From assembly GCA_963821025.1 (NCBI GenBank), contig CAWGCG010000003.1, positions 930,001 through 994,000 of the forward strand: a stretch of 64,000 nt of DNA, read 5' to 3'. Below the pieces are notes generated by a model, which was not told the origin of the DNA, ran no database searches, and saw only the letters and a list, made by a program, of their open reading frames with translations. Made by a program: the position numbers and the translations under genes. Shown one piece after another: positions 27,426 through 35,825 of this stretch. Source of the DNA: WHSW01 sp963821025. Lineage in GTDB: Bacteria > Actinomycetota > Thermoleophilia > Solirubrobacterales > 70-9. The stretch's first letter is position 1; each line of letters opens with the position of its first letter.

Positions 27426-28688
27426 TTATAAGCGTGATCGAAGGCCTGCGGCATCCGCTGCCCGCGATACGGAGGCGCTGCTCATCGACGGTTCGAAGAC
27501 CGACCGGAAGGTCGTTCGGGAGACGTACATGATCACCACGGCAACTACGTAGAGAACGCCGATCGAGCCCAGGGCGGGCGCGTATGAGTCCGTGATGTCC
27601 AGCGACCAGCCGAAGAGCGGCGGGGCGACGCTGTAGCCGAGGCTGAACCAGAGCACGACCATGCCGGATGCACGTCCGGTTCTCGCCTCGTCGGCTTCCG
27701 CCATCACCGCGAGCATCGAAACCGCACCGAAGCCGAGGGCACCGACTCCCCAGAGTGCAGCAGCCACCCAGAACGCCGCCGGGCCGAGTTCGGGCGCCGC
27801 GAGGAGCAGCGCGCAGGCGAGCGCGGCCACCGCGGCGAGACCCGCCATCGAGGATGGATACCCCCAGCGCGACTCGCTCCAGCTGCTGGCGACGAGACGC
27901 GCGATCCCCCCGACCACCCCGGCGGCGACCATCACGGTCCCCGCGGCAGCAGCGCTCAGACCCCCATCCTGATGGGCGTAAAGCGGCAGATAGGCGGCGA
28001 TCGCGCCGGTACCCGCACCCATGACGAGGTTGTAGGCGTTGAGCCGGCGTATTGCGGTCCCCAGGGGTGCCTCCGACGCTTCCGGCGTCCTGCGCGCGAC
28101 CCTGACAGAGCCTTGGATCGAGAGCGCACCGGCGAGCAGCGCAGCGAGGGCGACGAATCCGAGCGCGAGCAGCGCGCCGCGCCAGCCCCAGAGCACAGCC
28201 ACCGCGGGAAGCGCGCCGGCGGCGAGCACGATCGCGACCGTCTCCCCCGACTGCTTGATCCCGGTCACCCAGCCGCGCCGCCCGCGGGGAATCCGATCGG
28301 TGATCAGCCGGTTCGTGGCCGGATTCGCACCCGCACGACAGAGACCCGCCAAGGCGAGGGCCAGCGCCATCGCGACGAAGGTCGAGGCGGCGGACATCAG
28401 CGCGAGGCTGACAGCACCGAAGCCGAGTACGCCGAGCAGCGCGCCACGGTCTCCGATCCGGTCGATGAGGCCGCCGGCGAGGGGTGAAAGCAACGCCGAG
28501 ACACCGGCGGTGACCGAGACCAGGAGGCCGACGTCCGCACGAGAGATCTCGAGGTCGTCGATCAGGAACGGCGCCAGCACTCCGATGGCGATCATCGGCA
28601 GGATGCCGAGCGCCATCGCGACCGCGAGCACAGTGATGATCAGCGTTCGTCTCCGCCGGCTCCCGAGACTGTCGTCACTCTCTACCAA
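27426..28688 (-). CDS. MFS transporter of the catabolic island
   Basis: A 420-residue major facilitator protein with twelve membrane helices. Motif A-like GGLIDRIGDRGALLG lies between helices 2 and 3, GLCRAGANPATNRLITDRIPRGRRGWVTGIKQSGE in the middle region, and a second A-like region around SSWSESRWGYP. It resembles carboxylate or aromatic acid transporters of the CP/OxlT-like groups, but the substrate is not determinable. TTG at 28688 appears to be the start. It follows the amidohydrolase gene by 58 bases and precedes the lyase gene, giving the island an uptake or efflux system separate from its ABC importer. Confidence 0.85.
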   Translation of the reverse strand: MVESDDSLGSRRRRTLIITVLAVAMALGILPMIAIGVLAPFLIDDLEISRADVGLLVSVTAGVSALLSPLAGGLIDRIGDRGALLGVLGFGAVSLALMSAASTFVAMALALALAGLCRAGANPATNRLITDRIPRGRRGWVTGIKQSGETVAIVLAAGALPAVAVLWGWRGALLALGFVALAALLAGALSIQGSVRVARRTPEASEAPLGTAIRRLNAYNLVMGAGTGAIAAYLPLYAHQDGGLSAAAAGTVMVAAGVVGGIARLVASSWSESRWGYPSSMAGLAAVAALACALLLAAPELGPAAFWVAAALWGVGALGFGAVSMLAVMAEADEARTGRASGMVVLWFSLGYSVAPPLFGWSLDITDSYAPALGSIGVLYVVAVVIMYVSRTTFRSVFEPSMSSASVSRAADAAGLRSRL

Positions 28689-28746
28689 CCTGCAGCAAGA
28701 GTAAACGCAACTCGAGCTACGTTTCGTGGTGCTTACGCCCAGGCGT

Positions 28747-29721
28747 TCAGGTGGGGGACGCCAGCCCGTACAAGCTGGCCGGATTCTCTTCCGCGATCAT
28801 CCGCAGTCGCTCGCCCGTCGTCGCCTCGGCCAGAAGGCTGATCGGATCTGCGACCGCCATGTCGAATGGGAGGTCGGTTCCCAGAACCACTTGGGCGGGG
28901 CCGGCCCGATCGATCACATAGGCCAGCGCCTCGGCGTCGTGCGTGATGATGTCGAAGTAGATCCGGTCTCGATAGGCCCAGGGATCGGGTGGGGCGTCCT
29001 CCAGCTCGGGCCTGACGGTGCACGCGTGGCGGAGGCGACCGGCCTGGAACGGAAAGTATCCGCCCGCATGCACCAGCACCAGGCGCAGGTCGGGGTGGCG
29101 GTCGAGAACCCCCGCGACAATCAGCCGTTCGATCGTGATCGTCGTCTCGAACGGGAACCCGAGCACGTTCTCCAGGTAGTAGTCGTCGAGGGCCGGGTTG
29201 TGGGCTCCATAAGCCGGATGCAGTGTCACCGGAACCCCGGCGCGCTCGACAGCCGACCAGAACGGCTCGAACTCGGCATGGTCGAGCCGGCGGCCGGCGA
29301 TCGAGGTGCCGACCTCGACACCGACCGCTCCCTCGACGAGGGCCTCTTCGAGCATTGCGACGGCGCGCCGCGGCTCCTGCATCGGCACCGTCGCCAGCCA
29401 GTGGAACCGATCCGGGGAGAAGGTGCAGAAGTCTGAAAGTCCCTGGTTGGTCGCGCGAGCGATCGCCTCGGTCGCAGCAGCCGAATCGAGGTGGTAGTAG
29501 AAGAGGGGCGGCGCCACCGAGACGATGGCACCGCCGAGCCCCTTCGATTCGAGCTCTACGAGCTTCGCCTCGGGCTCGACGAACGGGGAGACAATTTCGA
29601 AGTCCACGTGAAGGCCGCCGCTCCAGTGGCGCCCCTTGAGCCTCACCTCATAGACCGGATTCTTGCGCAGCAGGGCGAGAGCGCGCTCGGGGATCACGTG
29701 GTTGTGGACGTCGATCTTGAT
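28747..29721 (-). CDS. ACMSD-type amidohydrolase 1, apparent ATC start
   Basis: A 325-codon amidohydrolase_2 enzyme. Metal-site motifs are DVHNH (strand 1), TLHPAYG, LVLVHAGGYFPF and LGTDLPFD, in the order of ACMSD/resorcylate decarboxylases, which remove carboxylate groups or hydrolyse C-C or C-N bonds. It is a clear paralogue of the enzyme at 39095. That paralogue's TTG start aligns with an ATC here (29719-29721), which has AGAGGA eight to nine bases upstream. No ATG, GTG or TTG lies in frame between it and GTG at 29859, which would add 46 unrelated residues and overlap the regulator promoter. First gene of an operon with MFS and lyase. Confidence 0.8.
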   Translation of the reverse strand: MKIDVHNHVIPERALALLRKNPVYEVRLKGRHWSGGLHVDFEIVSPFVEPEAKLVELESKGLGGAIVSVAPPLFYYHLDSAAATEAIARATNQGLSDFCTFSPDRFHWLATVPMQEPRRAVAMLEEALVEGAVGVEVGTSIAGRRLDHAEFEPFWSAVERAGVPVTLHPAYGAHNPALDDYYLENVLGFPFETTITIERLIVAGVLDRHPDLRLVLVHAGGYFPFQAGRLRHACTVRPELEDAPPDPWAYRDRIYFDIITHDAEALAYVIDRAGPAQVVLGTDLPFDMAVADPISLLAEATTGERLRMIAEENPASLYGLASPT

Positions 29722-29745
29722 CGGCCGGCTTCCTCTACTCGAAGG

Positions 29746-29759
29746 CGTTAGTGAGACTA
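29746..29759 (-). promoter_or_regulatory. predicted operator site A (TAG-N5-CTA dyad)
   Basis: On the minus strand the site reads TAGTCTCACTAACG, 25 bases before the amidohydrolase 1 start, with a possible -10 element TAGTCT inside it. It matches the 14-base pattern TAGTNNNNCTAACG found before other island genes. Its role as a binding site of the neighbouring XRE-cupin regulator is inferred from recurrence and position. Confidence 0.5.
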
Positions 29760-29821
29760 TTGAAAGGCGCCGATCGTGGGCTCCAGCCTGCGAGCCTTCT
29801 CCACAAACTGCCCGATCGGCC

Positions 29822-29857
29822 TTGGACTGCCGATGGCATCCGATAGTATTGCTAAGC
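29822..29857 (+). promoter_or_regulatory. promoter of the XRE-cupin gene with operator site E
   Basis: A -35 box TTGGAC at 29822-29827 and a -10 box TAGTAT at 29844-29849 are 16 bases apart. The -10 begins the operator-like TAGTATTGCTAAGC (29844-29857), whose core TAG-TATTG-CTA is a dyad. The regulator ATG follows at 29887. Overlap of operator and -10 would allow autorepression. The divergent amidohydrolase 1 gene has its own copy about 90 bases away. Confidence 0.55.
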
Positions 29858-29886
29858 ACTAGTTCGTGCCGATCTGATCACAGCAG

Positions 29887-30585
29887 ATGAGCGAAGTCGC
29901 CTCCCCAACCTCCGGCCGACCAAAGCGCCAGCGCAAGGGTCAGTCAGCCGCCGACCGAGTCGGGGAGCGGGTCGCCACGCACCGCAAGGAGCGTCAGCTC
30001 AAGGTCTCGGAGCTCGCCCGCCTGGTCGGCGTGTCGCCGAGCCTGATCAGCCAGATCGAACGCGGTCAATCGCAACCGTCGGTGGCGACCCTGTTCGCGC
30101 TCGCGGAATCGCTCGAGGTCCCGGTGGACGCATTCTTCGTCAAGGATGGCGCGATCGCGATCGCGAGCGCCGACAGCCGGGACTCGCAACCCGAGGTGGC
30201 GCCGGCCGAGTCCGAGCCTCACGAGCCTGGAGCCCAGCCGGAGCGCTACGTCGTGCGCGCGGACGCACGCTCGGCGATCAGCATCGAGGGCGGCGTGCTC
30301 TGGGAACGGCTGACACCCCAGACCCTTCCCGACGTCGATTTCCTCGAGCTCATCTATGAGCCGGGCGCCGAGTCGAACGCAGCGCTCTACCGACACCCGG
30401 GCACCGAGATGGTGCTCGTGCTCAGCGGACGCTTCGACATCTACGTCGGGTTCGAACGCTACGAGCTCGGCGCGGGCGACAGCATCCACTTCCCGTCGAC
30501 CTTCCCCCACCGCTACGTAAATCCCACCGAGGAGGTCTCACGAGCGGTGACGGTGATCCTCCACGACGGTAAGCGCCAGACCTGA
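29887..30585 (+). CDS. XRE-family transcription regulator with C-terminal cupin
   Basis: A 232-residue DNA-binding protein. The helix-turn-helix spans about residues 26-84: VGERVATHRKERQLKVSELARLVGVSPSLISQIERGQSQPSVATLFALAE. A Pro/Glu linker follows, then a cupin_2 sensor from about 155 (LYRHPGTEMVLVLSGRFDIYVG, AGDSIHFPSTFPHRYVNPTEE) that may bind a small ligand. Regulators of this build commonly control catabolic operons. It is the only regulator in the island and lies at the centre of divergent operons. Sites resembling one in its own promoter precede at least five other transcription units. Confidence 0.92.
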   Translation: MSEVASPTSGRPKRQRKGQSAADRVGERVATHRKERQLKVSELARLVGVSPSLISQIERGQSQPSVATLFALAESLEVPVDAFFVKDGAIAIASADSRDSQPEVAPAESEPHEPGAQPERYVVRADARSAISIEGGVLWERLTPQTLPDVDFLELIYEPGAESNAALYRHPGTEMVLVLSGRFDIYVGFERYELGAGDSIHFPSTFPHRYVNPTEEVSRAVTVILHDGKRQT

Positions 30586-30653
30586 TCGGCTCCGATCAGC
30601 AAGGCCCTAGAGGCGGACTTCCGGCTCGGAGACCGTCGCCCCGCCGGTCGAAC

Positions 30654-31685
30654 TCAGCCCAGGCGATCGGGCTGGACGGCCGGTTCCTCCCCGTAGACCT
30701 CGGGATTCACCACTCCAGGCGCCCGTTCGCCGTCGACCATCGCCCTGAGGTTGTCGACCACGGCGAGGGCCATCTTCTCGCGCGCCTCGTGCGTGGCACT
30801 GCCCATGTGCGGCGTCAGGATGACGTTGTCGAGCTTGAACAGCTCCGGGCTCGGGGCGGGCTCGCTGATCGGCGGCTCGTTCCAGTAGACGTCGAGCCCC
30901 GCACCCGCGATCTCGCCATTGCGCAGAGCTTCGATCATCGCCGGCTCATCGACGATCCGCCCGCGAGCGGCGTTGACGAAGAAGGCCGAGGGCTTCATCA
31001 GCCCGAACTCCCGCTCGCCGATCAGCTTGTGGGTACTCGTGTTGTAGGTCGTCATCAAGACGACGAAGTCTGACTGGCGTAGAAGCTCCTCGCGGTCCTC
31101 CTCCCAGACCACGCCGAGCTCCACCTCTTGCTCAGCGGGGAGGCGATTGCGCTTCGTGTAGTGGATCTCCATCTCGAAGGCGCGCAGGCGTTTCGCGATC
31201 TCCGTCCCAATTGCGCCGAGCCCGATCATGCCGACGACCTTGCCCGCGAGCTCGTGCGTGAGGAAGGTCGTCGATTGCTCCTGGTGGAAGCGCCCGGCGC
31301 GAACGAAGGCGTCGGCTTCGACCAGGCGCCAGGCCAGCCCGATCACCAGCGCGCACGTCAGGTCGCAGGTCGTCTTGGTGATCACGTGCGGCACCACCGT
31401 GACCGGGATCCCCCGCGCCGTCGCGGCCTCGACATCAACCACGTTCGGGAACAGCGCCATCGTCGCGATGCCCTTTAGGTTCGGGCTCGCCTCGATCGCC
31501 TCGGCGTCGATCGGGGTGTCTCCCAGCATCCAAACGTAATCGGCGTCCCGGAGCCCGGTCAGGAGCGCCTCCCCGGTGATCATCCTCTCCGAGTCGTTCA
31601 CCTCGACCTCGGCGAACTCCTCCAGAGCCACCCTGCCCTCTTGCATGATCGGCTGGACGACGAAGACCTTCGGTGGCCCCGCCAT
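30654..31685 (-). CDS. D-2-hydroxyacid dehydrogenase 1
   Basis: A 343-residue NAD(P)-dependent enzyme of the D-isomer-specific 2-hydroxyacid dehydrogenase family. The nucleotide site reads GMIGLGAIGTEIAKRLRAFEM, and the catalytic residues are in VNAARGRIVDE (Arg), a Glu region before YWNEPPISEP, and LTPHMGSATHEAREKMA (His). Its substrate is unknown; it resembles glyoxylate/hydroxypyruvate or phosphoglycerate dehydrogenases. ATG at 31685 overlaps the TGA of amidohydrolase 2 (TGATG). Last gene of the leftward ATPase-Dabb-amidohydrolase 2-dehydrogenase operon, convergent with the regulator. Confidence 0.88.
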   Translation of the reverse strand: MAGPPKVFVVQPIMQEGRVALEEFAEVEVNDSERMITGEALLTGLRDADYVWMLGDTPIDAEAIEASPNLKGIATMALFPNVVDVEAATARGIPVTVVPHVITKTTCDLTCALVIGLAWRLVEADAFVRAGRFHQEQSTTFLTHELAGKVVGMIGLGAIGTEIAKRLRAFEMEIHYTKRNRLPAEQEVELGVVWEEDREELLRQSDFVVLMTTYNTSTHKLIGEREFGLMKPSAFFVNAARGRIVDEPAMIEALRNGEIAGAGLDVYWNEPPISEPAPSPELFKLDNVILTPHMGSATHEAREKMALAVVDNLRAMVDGERAPGVVNPEVYGEEPAVQPDRLG

Positions 31686-32665
31686 CACGCGCGTCCGCTG
31701 GAGTCGAAGATCGACGCGGCGGTGCCGCGGAGCATGTCCTCCCGCTCGGAGTCTGAGATCGAGGCGTACCCCTCGAGCATCGGCAACGGATCGAAGAGTC
31801 GCATCGGCGCTGGATAGTCGGTGCCGAACACGACACGATCCGAGCCGACGACATCGATCAGGAAACGCAGATTGCGCTCGGTGAAGGTCACCGTGTCGTA
31901 GTAGAAACTGCGCAGGTAGGTGCTGGGCTTGTCCGTCGTCTTTCCCCGCTCCTGCGGCCACATCTCCCACCCCTGGTCGATGCGGTCGATGGCGAAGGGG
32001 ATGTATCCACCCGCATGGGCGAAGACGATCTTCAGCCCCGGGTTGCGGTCCATCACGCCTCCGTAGACGAAGCTGCCGAAGCTCAAGGTTCGGTCCGCGA
32101 GGTTGCCGATCGAGTTGAGCAAGAAGTACTTCTCGGTTCGGGCCGTGACCATCGTCGGCTGGTATTGGTGGATCAACAGCAACGCCCCCAACTCCTCCGC
32201 CGCGTCGAAGACCGGCTCAAATGACGCGTCGTCGTAGAGCAGGTCGTTGACGTGGTCATCAACCATGAACCCGACAAGGCCGAGCTCGGTGATTGCCCGG
32301 CGCATCTCCTGCACCGCAAGCTCGGGGTCTTGCATCGGGAGCGTGCCCATGCCCATGAATCGATCCGGATGGGCGCGGGCCATCTCGGCCATCTCCTCGT
32401 TGGCGTCCGCTGCGATCTCGAGCGTCTGGGCCGGATCGCGGTCGTACTGGTAGAAGCAGTCGGTCGGCGTCACCACCTGCATATCGACCCCGAGCTCGTC
32501 CATCTCCTGCAGGCGACGCTCCGGATCCCAGAGATTCCGCGGGTTGTCGAGCTCCCCGTACTCGGGCCCGAGCCCGTGCCAGTCCTTGCCGGCCTCGATC
32601 GCCCGTTGGAAGCGCTGCGGAGTCACGTGCGCGTGCACGTCGATCACCTTTCCCTGTTGTGTCAT
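31685..32665 (-). CDS. ACMSD-type amidohydrolase 2
   Basis: A 326-residue amidohydrolase_2 protein distinct from the other two copies in the island. It starts VIDVHAHVTPQRF (HxH ligands), has WDPERRLQEMDELGVDMQVVTPT, LLLIHQYQ at the His position, IVFAHAGGYIPFAIDRI, and the final FGTDYPAPMRLFDP with the catalytic-type Asp. This order fits decarboxylases and hydrolases of the ACMSD group. ATG at 32665 lies 33 bases after the Dabb gene, and its stop overlaps the dehydrogenase start. The reaction is not known. Confidence 0.88.
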   Translation of the reverse strand: MTQQGKVIDVHAHVTPQRFQRAIEAGKDWHGLGPEYGELDNPRNLWDPERRLQEMDELGVDMQVVTPTDCFYQYDRDPAQTLEIAADANEEMAEMARAHPDRFMGMGTLPMQDPELAVQEMRRAITELGLVGFMVDDHVNDLLYDDASFEPVFDAAEELGALLLIHQYQPTMVTARTEKYFLLNSIGNLADRTLSFGSFVYGGVMDRNPGLKIVFAHAGGYIPFAIDRIDQGWEMWPQERGKTTDKPSTYLRSFYYDTVTFTERNLRFLIDVVGSDRVVFGTDYPAPMRLFDPLPMLEGYASISDSEREDMLRGTAASIFDSSGRA

Positions 32666-32698
32666 CTTCCCTCCCGGGGTCGATCGGCCGGCCCGCGC

Positions 32699-33394
32699 TC
32701 AGATGCCGTGCATCGGATGCGAGAGCTGCGCCGTCCATTCATGCTTGACCGAAGGCACGACCGCGGCCATCGCCTCGGCGTAGGCCTCGCCCTCGATCAG
32801 CGCCTTGGTCGCCTCCGGACTCGCGACCTGGACGTCCATGACCCAGTCGTAGTCGGTGTCCAGCTTGCCGACGTTCTCGCCGATCGTCACGGCACCCACG
32901 TCGGCGGCGGACTCGAGCGATCTCGCCGCCTCCAAGGCCGTTTGCTTGGCCTGGTCGTCGGCATCGTCGGTCCAGACGAACATCGCCGAGTGCCGGACCT
33001 GCCCCGGGGCGTTCAGGGGCTGCTCGTCGTCGTAGGTCCAGTCGACCCGAGCGGTGAGCTCGGGCTGGCAGATCGACGCGTTGTACTCACCGACTTCGTG
33101 GTGGACGTCGTCGTTGTTGTACTCCTCGTTGCCTGCGGCATCCGCGAAGTCGAGCTGTAGAGCGACGTCGTAGTTGCACGGTGGACCGGCCGTACGCGCG
33201 CGCCAGCGCGGGGTCCGGTCCCAGGGCTTGGTCGTCCTCAGCATCTCCGAGCCGCCGAAGAGGTCGCTGCCGTAGTCGATCGCGACGACGCTCGGACACT
33301 CATAGCGCATGTAGGCGAGCCCCTTGAGCATCGCCAGGTGCTTCTCGGGCGTGATCTCATCCCCGAACAGAAAGAAAGCGGTGTGCCTGAACAC
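32699..33394 (-). CDS. tandem dimeric alpha/beta-barrel (Dabb/EthD-like) protein
   Basis: A 231-residue protein with two related halves. Each begins FRHTAFFLFG or VRHSAMFVWT, followed by an Asp/Glu-rich helix (KHLAMLKGLAYM; DQAKQTALEAARSL), then YDVALQLDFADAAGNEEYN or YDWVMDVQVASPEATKALIEG, and HHEVGEY or YAEAMAAVVPSVKHEW. This is a doubled stress-responsive A/B-barrel or EthD-like fold, which in catabolic operons can bind or isomerise unstable intermediates. The function is not shown. GTG at 33394, with GGAGG ten bases upstream, is preferred over longer reading, which would run into a different frame. Confidence 0.8.
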   Translation of the reverse strand: MFRHTAFFLFGDEITPEKHLAMLKGLAYMRYECPSVVAIDYGSDLFGGSEMLRTTKPWDRTPRWRARTAGPPCNYDVALQLDFADAAGNEEYNNDDVHHEVGEYNASICQPELTARVDWTYDDEQPLNAPGQVRHSAMFVWTDDADDQAKQTALEAARSLESAADVGAVTIGENVGKLDTDYDWVMDVQVASPEATKALIEGEAYAEAMAAVVPSVKHEWTAQLSHPMHGI

Positions 33395-33449
33395 GGTCGG
33401 GTGACCTCCTCGGTGGGTGTTGACGTCTGACGAAACTGGGTGGCCGCGG

Positions 33450-34259
33450 CTAGCCCGGCGGGGAGGGGGGCTCCGTGAGGCCTTTCGGAGAGTCGCCGTT
33501 GCGCCGGCGAGCCTCGGTCTCCATGAGCTCGAACAGCTCGAGGATGTCCGCCTGCAGCGTGACCACCTCATGGTCGGTCTGCAGCCGCGGGTACGGCAGA
33601 TCGATTTGGATGTCGCGGTAGATCTCCCCGATGTCGTTCATGATCAGCACCCGGTTCGACAGCAGCACCGCCTCGAGCACGTCATGGGTGACGAAGAGCA
33701 CTCCGGCTCCGGTCGTCTGCCAGAGGCGCTGAAGCTCCTCGCGCATCGACCGCGCGGTAATCGCATCTAGGTGGCTGAATGGCTCGTCCATGAGCAGCAG
33801 ACCGGGATCGACCGACAAGGCCCGCGCGATCCCTACCCTCTGCTGCATCCCTCCGCTGAGCTGGCCCGGATACATCGCGCCCTCACCCTCGAGGCCGACC
33901 AGCTTCAGATACTCAAGCGCACGCTCGCGGCGCTCGTCCCGGTTACCGCGGTCCTGGACGTAGAGAATGTTGTCGAGGACCGAGCGCCAGGGGAGCAGCC
34001 GCGGATCCTGAAACACGTATCCGACGCGGACCTCGGGGGTGTCGTCGCCGACCAGATCCAGCGTCCCCGAGGTCGGCAGCTCGACGCCCGAGACCATGTT
34101 CAGGAAGGTGCTCTTGCCGCACCCCGAGGGCCCCACGAGGGAGACGAAGGTGTGGCCCTGCATCTCGAAGGTCACGTCGGTTACCGCCGTGACCGGCCCC
34201 TGGCCGGCAATCCGCGGCGGAAACACCTTTCTGACGTTCTGCGCCATCAACCTGGCCAT
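33450..34259 (-). CDS. NitT/TauT-type ABC transporter ATPase
   Basis: A 269-residue ATPase. Walker A GPSGCGKST (near 43), Q loop FQDPRLLPW, signature LSGGMQQRVGIARALSVDP, Walker B LLLMDEPFSHLD and H-loop THDV are complete. FQDPRLLPWRSVLDNI is characteristic of the nitrate/sulfonate/taurine and aromatic-acid importer subclass. The partner permeases and binding protein are encoded 8 kb away (42276-45189). A promoter of the same kind precedes both operons, supporting one transporter. GGAGG is seven bases before ATG at 34259. First gene of a four-gene leftward operon. Confidence 0.93.
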   Translation of the reverse strand: MARLMAQNVRKVFPPRIAGQGPVTAVTDVTFEMQGHTFVSLVGPSGCGKSTFLNMVSGVELPTSGTLDLVGDDTPEVRVGYVFQDPRLLPWRSVLDNILYVQDRGNRDERRERALEYLKLVGLEGEGAMYPGQLSGGMQQRVGIARALSVDPGLLLMDEPFSHLDAITARSMREELQRLWQTTGAGVLFVTHDVLEAVLLSNRVLIMNDIGEIYRDIQIDLPYPRLQTDHEVVTLQADILELFELMETEARRRNGDSPKGLTEPPSPPG

Positions 34260-34325
34260 CGATGTCCTCCCGGTGCGGAGCGCGCTCCTGGTTCAACAGC
34301 TTCACTAAACAGGGACAGCGCAGCT

Positions 34326-34355
34326 ACTGTATTGATTTCCCGGACGCAAAGTCAA
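34326..34355 (-). promoter_or_regulatory. promoter of the ATPase operon
   Basis: Minus strand: -35 TTGACT (34350-34355), 18-base spacer, -10 TACAGT (34326-34331). An 18-base block covering the -10 and downstream bases (34315-34332) is identical in 17 positions to the one before the binding-protein operon at 45315-45332. A TAG-N5-CTG sequence on the minus strand (34297-34307) may be a weak operator. The ATPase ATG follows about 65 bases later. Confidence 0.6.
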
Positions 34356-34389
34356 GCCGTGCGCCAACTGTGACTCGAAGCGCTCCGAG

Positions 34390-34403
34390 CGTTAGTGCTA
34401 CTG
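34390..34403 (+). promoter_or_regulatory. predicted operator site B before M24 hydrolase 1
   Basis: Plus strand CGTTAGTGCTACTG, whose complement CAGTAGCACTAACG fits the TAGTNNNNCTAACG pattern with one mismatch at the first base. It lies 56 bases before the GTG start of the first M24 gene and between divergent operons. A possible -35 TGTGAC lies at 34369-34374. Confidence 0.45.
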
Positions 34404-34458
34404 TGTCCCCGCGCACGCGGGGATCCGGCGGCGCCTCGAAAGGCTGAAGGTCAGACAG

Positions 34459-35712
34459 GTGGAGCGGACTGAGCAGCGCAGCGCCCTCGGCTCCTATGCC
34501 CACGGAGCCACCGGCGTCGACTACGAGGCGCGAATCGACTTCGCGGAGCTTCGGCGCGAGCGCCTGCACCGCGCGCGAGCTCGGCTCTCCGCGTCGGATC
34601 TGGACGCCCTGTTGCTCTGGAAGGATGAGAACGTCCGCTTCCTCAGCGGTCTGCGACCGCAGATCATCCAGGGCAAGAGCGCCCTGCTCAACGGCTGTCT
34701 GCTTGTCGACGACGGGCCGCTTGTCCTGCTCTGCTCGGGTGGCGAGGTGGATCGGGTCCGCAGCGTGATGCCGTGGATCGATGAGGTCGAGACGGTGCCG
34801 ATCATGGAGGCGCGCGGACTGATCGCCGGCACGGTCGACGGCGTCATCGTGCCGACCATGGAGCGACTCGGAGTCAGCCGCGGTGTGATCGGGCTCGACG
34901 AGCTCGCCTATGCGCAGGTGCAGGAGCTCACGCGCGGCCTGCCCGGCGCCGAGCTGACCGACGGCGACGCGCTCATGCAGGACGCGCGCCTCGTCAAGTC
35001 CGACCTCGAGCTGGCCGTGATGCAGGAGGCGTGCGCGATCGCCGAAGCCGTGACCGAGACGGCGATCGCCGCCGTCGCGCCCGGCGTCTCCGAGTATGCG
35101 GTCGTCGCCGAGGCGATGCGGACCCTCTACCGGCTCGGTGGCGAGATGGCCCATCTCGCCACCCCGTTCGTCGCTTCCGGTGAGCACATGAGCCCGCCGA
35201 ACCGCTTCGCGTCGGACAAGCTGATCCGCGAAGGTGATCTGGTCTTCATCGACATCGGGGCGATGTGGAACGGCTACTACTCCGATATGGGGCGCACGGT
35301 GATCTGCGGGGAGCCGAGCCGGCGCCAGCGGGAAGTATTCACGGCGGTCCGCAACGCGCTCGCGGCTGCGACGGATGCGATGCGCCCCGGGAACACCAAC
35401 GACGACGTCGCCGCCGCGGTCCGGGCTGAGGGCGAGCGCCTCGGCTTCGGCGACTCGTTCCTCTCCCTGTTCATCGGCCACGGCATCGGCGTCGGGGCGA
35501 ACGAGCCGCCATACGTCGGCGAGGCACTGCGGGGTGCCGAGACAACGCGGCTTGAAGCGGGCATGACGATGGCGATCGAGCCTCTGATCTGGGTTCCGGA
35601 CGTGCGGGGCGGGGGTGGAGTGCGGCTCGAGGACACGATCGTCGTTGCCGAGGGAGGCGGACTGCCACTGACTCGGACCGCTTTCGATCGACGGCTGTTG
35701 CTCGAGTCCTGA
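34459..35712 (+). CDS. M24-family metallohydrolase 1 (creatinase/prolidase-like)
   Basis: A 417-residue two-domain pita-bread protein. The creatinase N-terminal domain (about 1-170) contains DALLLWKDENVRFLSGLR. The M24 catalytic domain (about 185-400) has all five metal ligands: Asp265 and Asp276 in FIDIGAMWNGYYSDMGRT, His341 in FIGHGIGVGANEPP, Glu374 in MAIEPL, and Glu391 in VRLEDTIV. Relatives include Xaa-Pro peptidases, creatinase and ectoine hydrolase, which cleave C-N bonds. GTG at 34459 follows AAGG. It precedes a second M24 gene. A catabolic amidase-like role is inferred from the island context. Confidence 0.88.
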   Translation: MERTEQRSALGSYAHGATGVDYEARIDFAELRRERLHRARARLSASDLDALLLWKDENVRFLSGLRPQIIQGKSALLNGCLLVDDGPLVLLCSGGEVDRVRSVMPWIDEVETVPIMEARGLIAGTVDGVIVPTMERLGVSRGVIGLDELAYAQVQELTRGLPGAELTDGDALMQDARLVKSDLELAVMQEACAIAEAVTETAIAAVAPGVSEYAVVAEAMRTLYRLGGEMAHLATPFVASGEHMSPPNRFASDKLIREGDLVFIDIGAMWNGYYSDMGRTVICGEPSRRQREVFTAVRNALAAATDAMRPGNTNDDVAAAVRAEGERLGFGDSFLSLFIGHGIGVGANEPPYVGEALRGAETTRLEAGMTMAIEPLIWVPDVRGGGGVRLEDTIVVAEGGGLPLTRTAFDRRLLLES

Positions 35713-35714
35713 TC

Positions 35715-35751
35715 TGGACAGTGGCTCTGAAGTCATGTAGCATTGCTACAA
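35715..35751 (+). promoter_or_regulatory. promoter of the M24 hydrolase 2 operon with operator site F
   Basis: A -35-like TGGACA at 35715-35720 and -10 TAGCAT at 35738-35743, 17 bases apart. The -10 begins TAGCATTGCTACAA, whose core TAG-CATTG-CTA (TAGCA-T-TGCTA) is the most symmetric example of the island operator. It lies in the 113-base gap after the first M24 gene, so the second M24, dehydrogenase and SDR genes probably have their own promoter. Confidence 0.55.
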
Positions 35752-35825
35752 GTCTGATCTTAACTCGTTACTGCTGCTGCTAGACGCGCGCCGGCAGGCA
35801 CGTCGTTGGAAGCGGTGGGTGGAAT

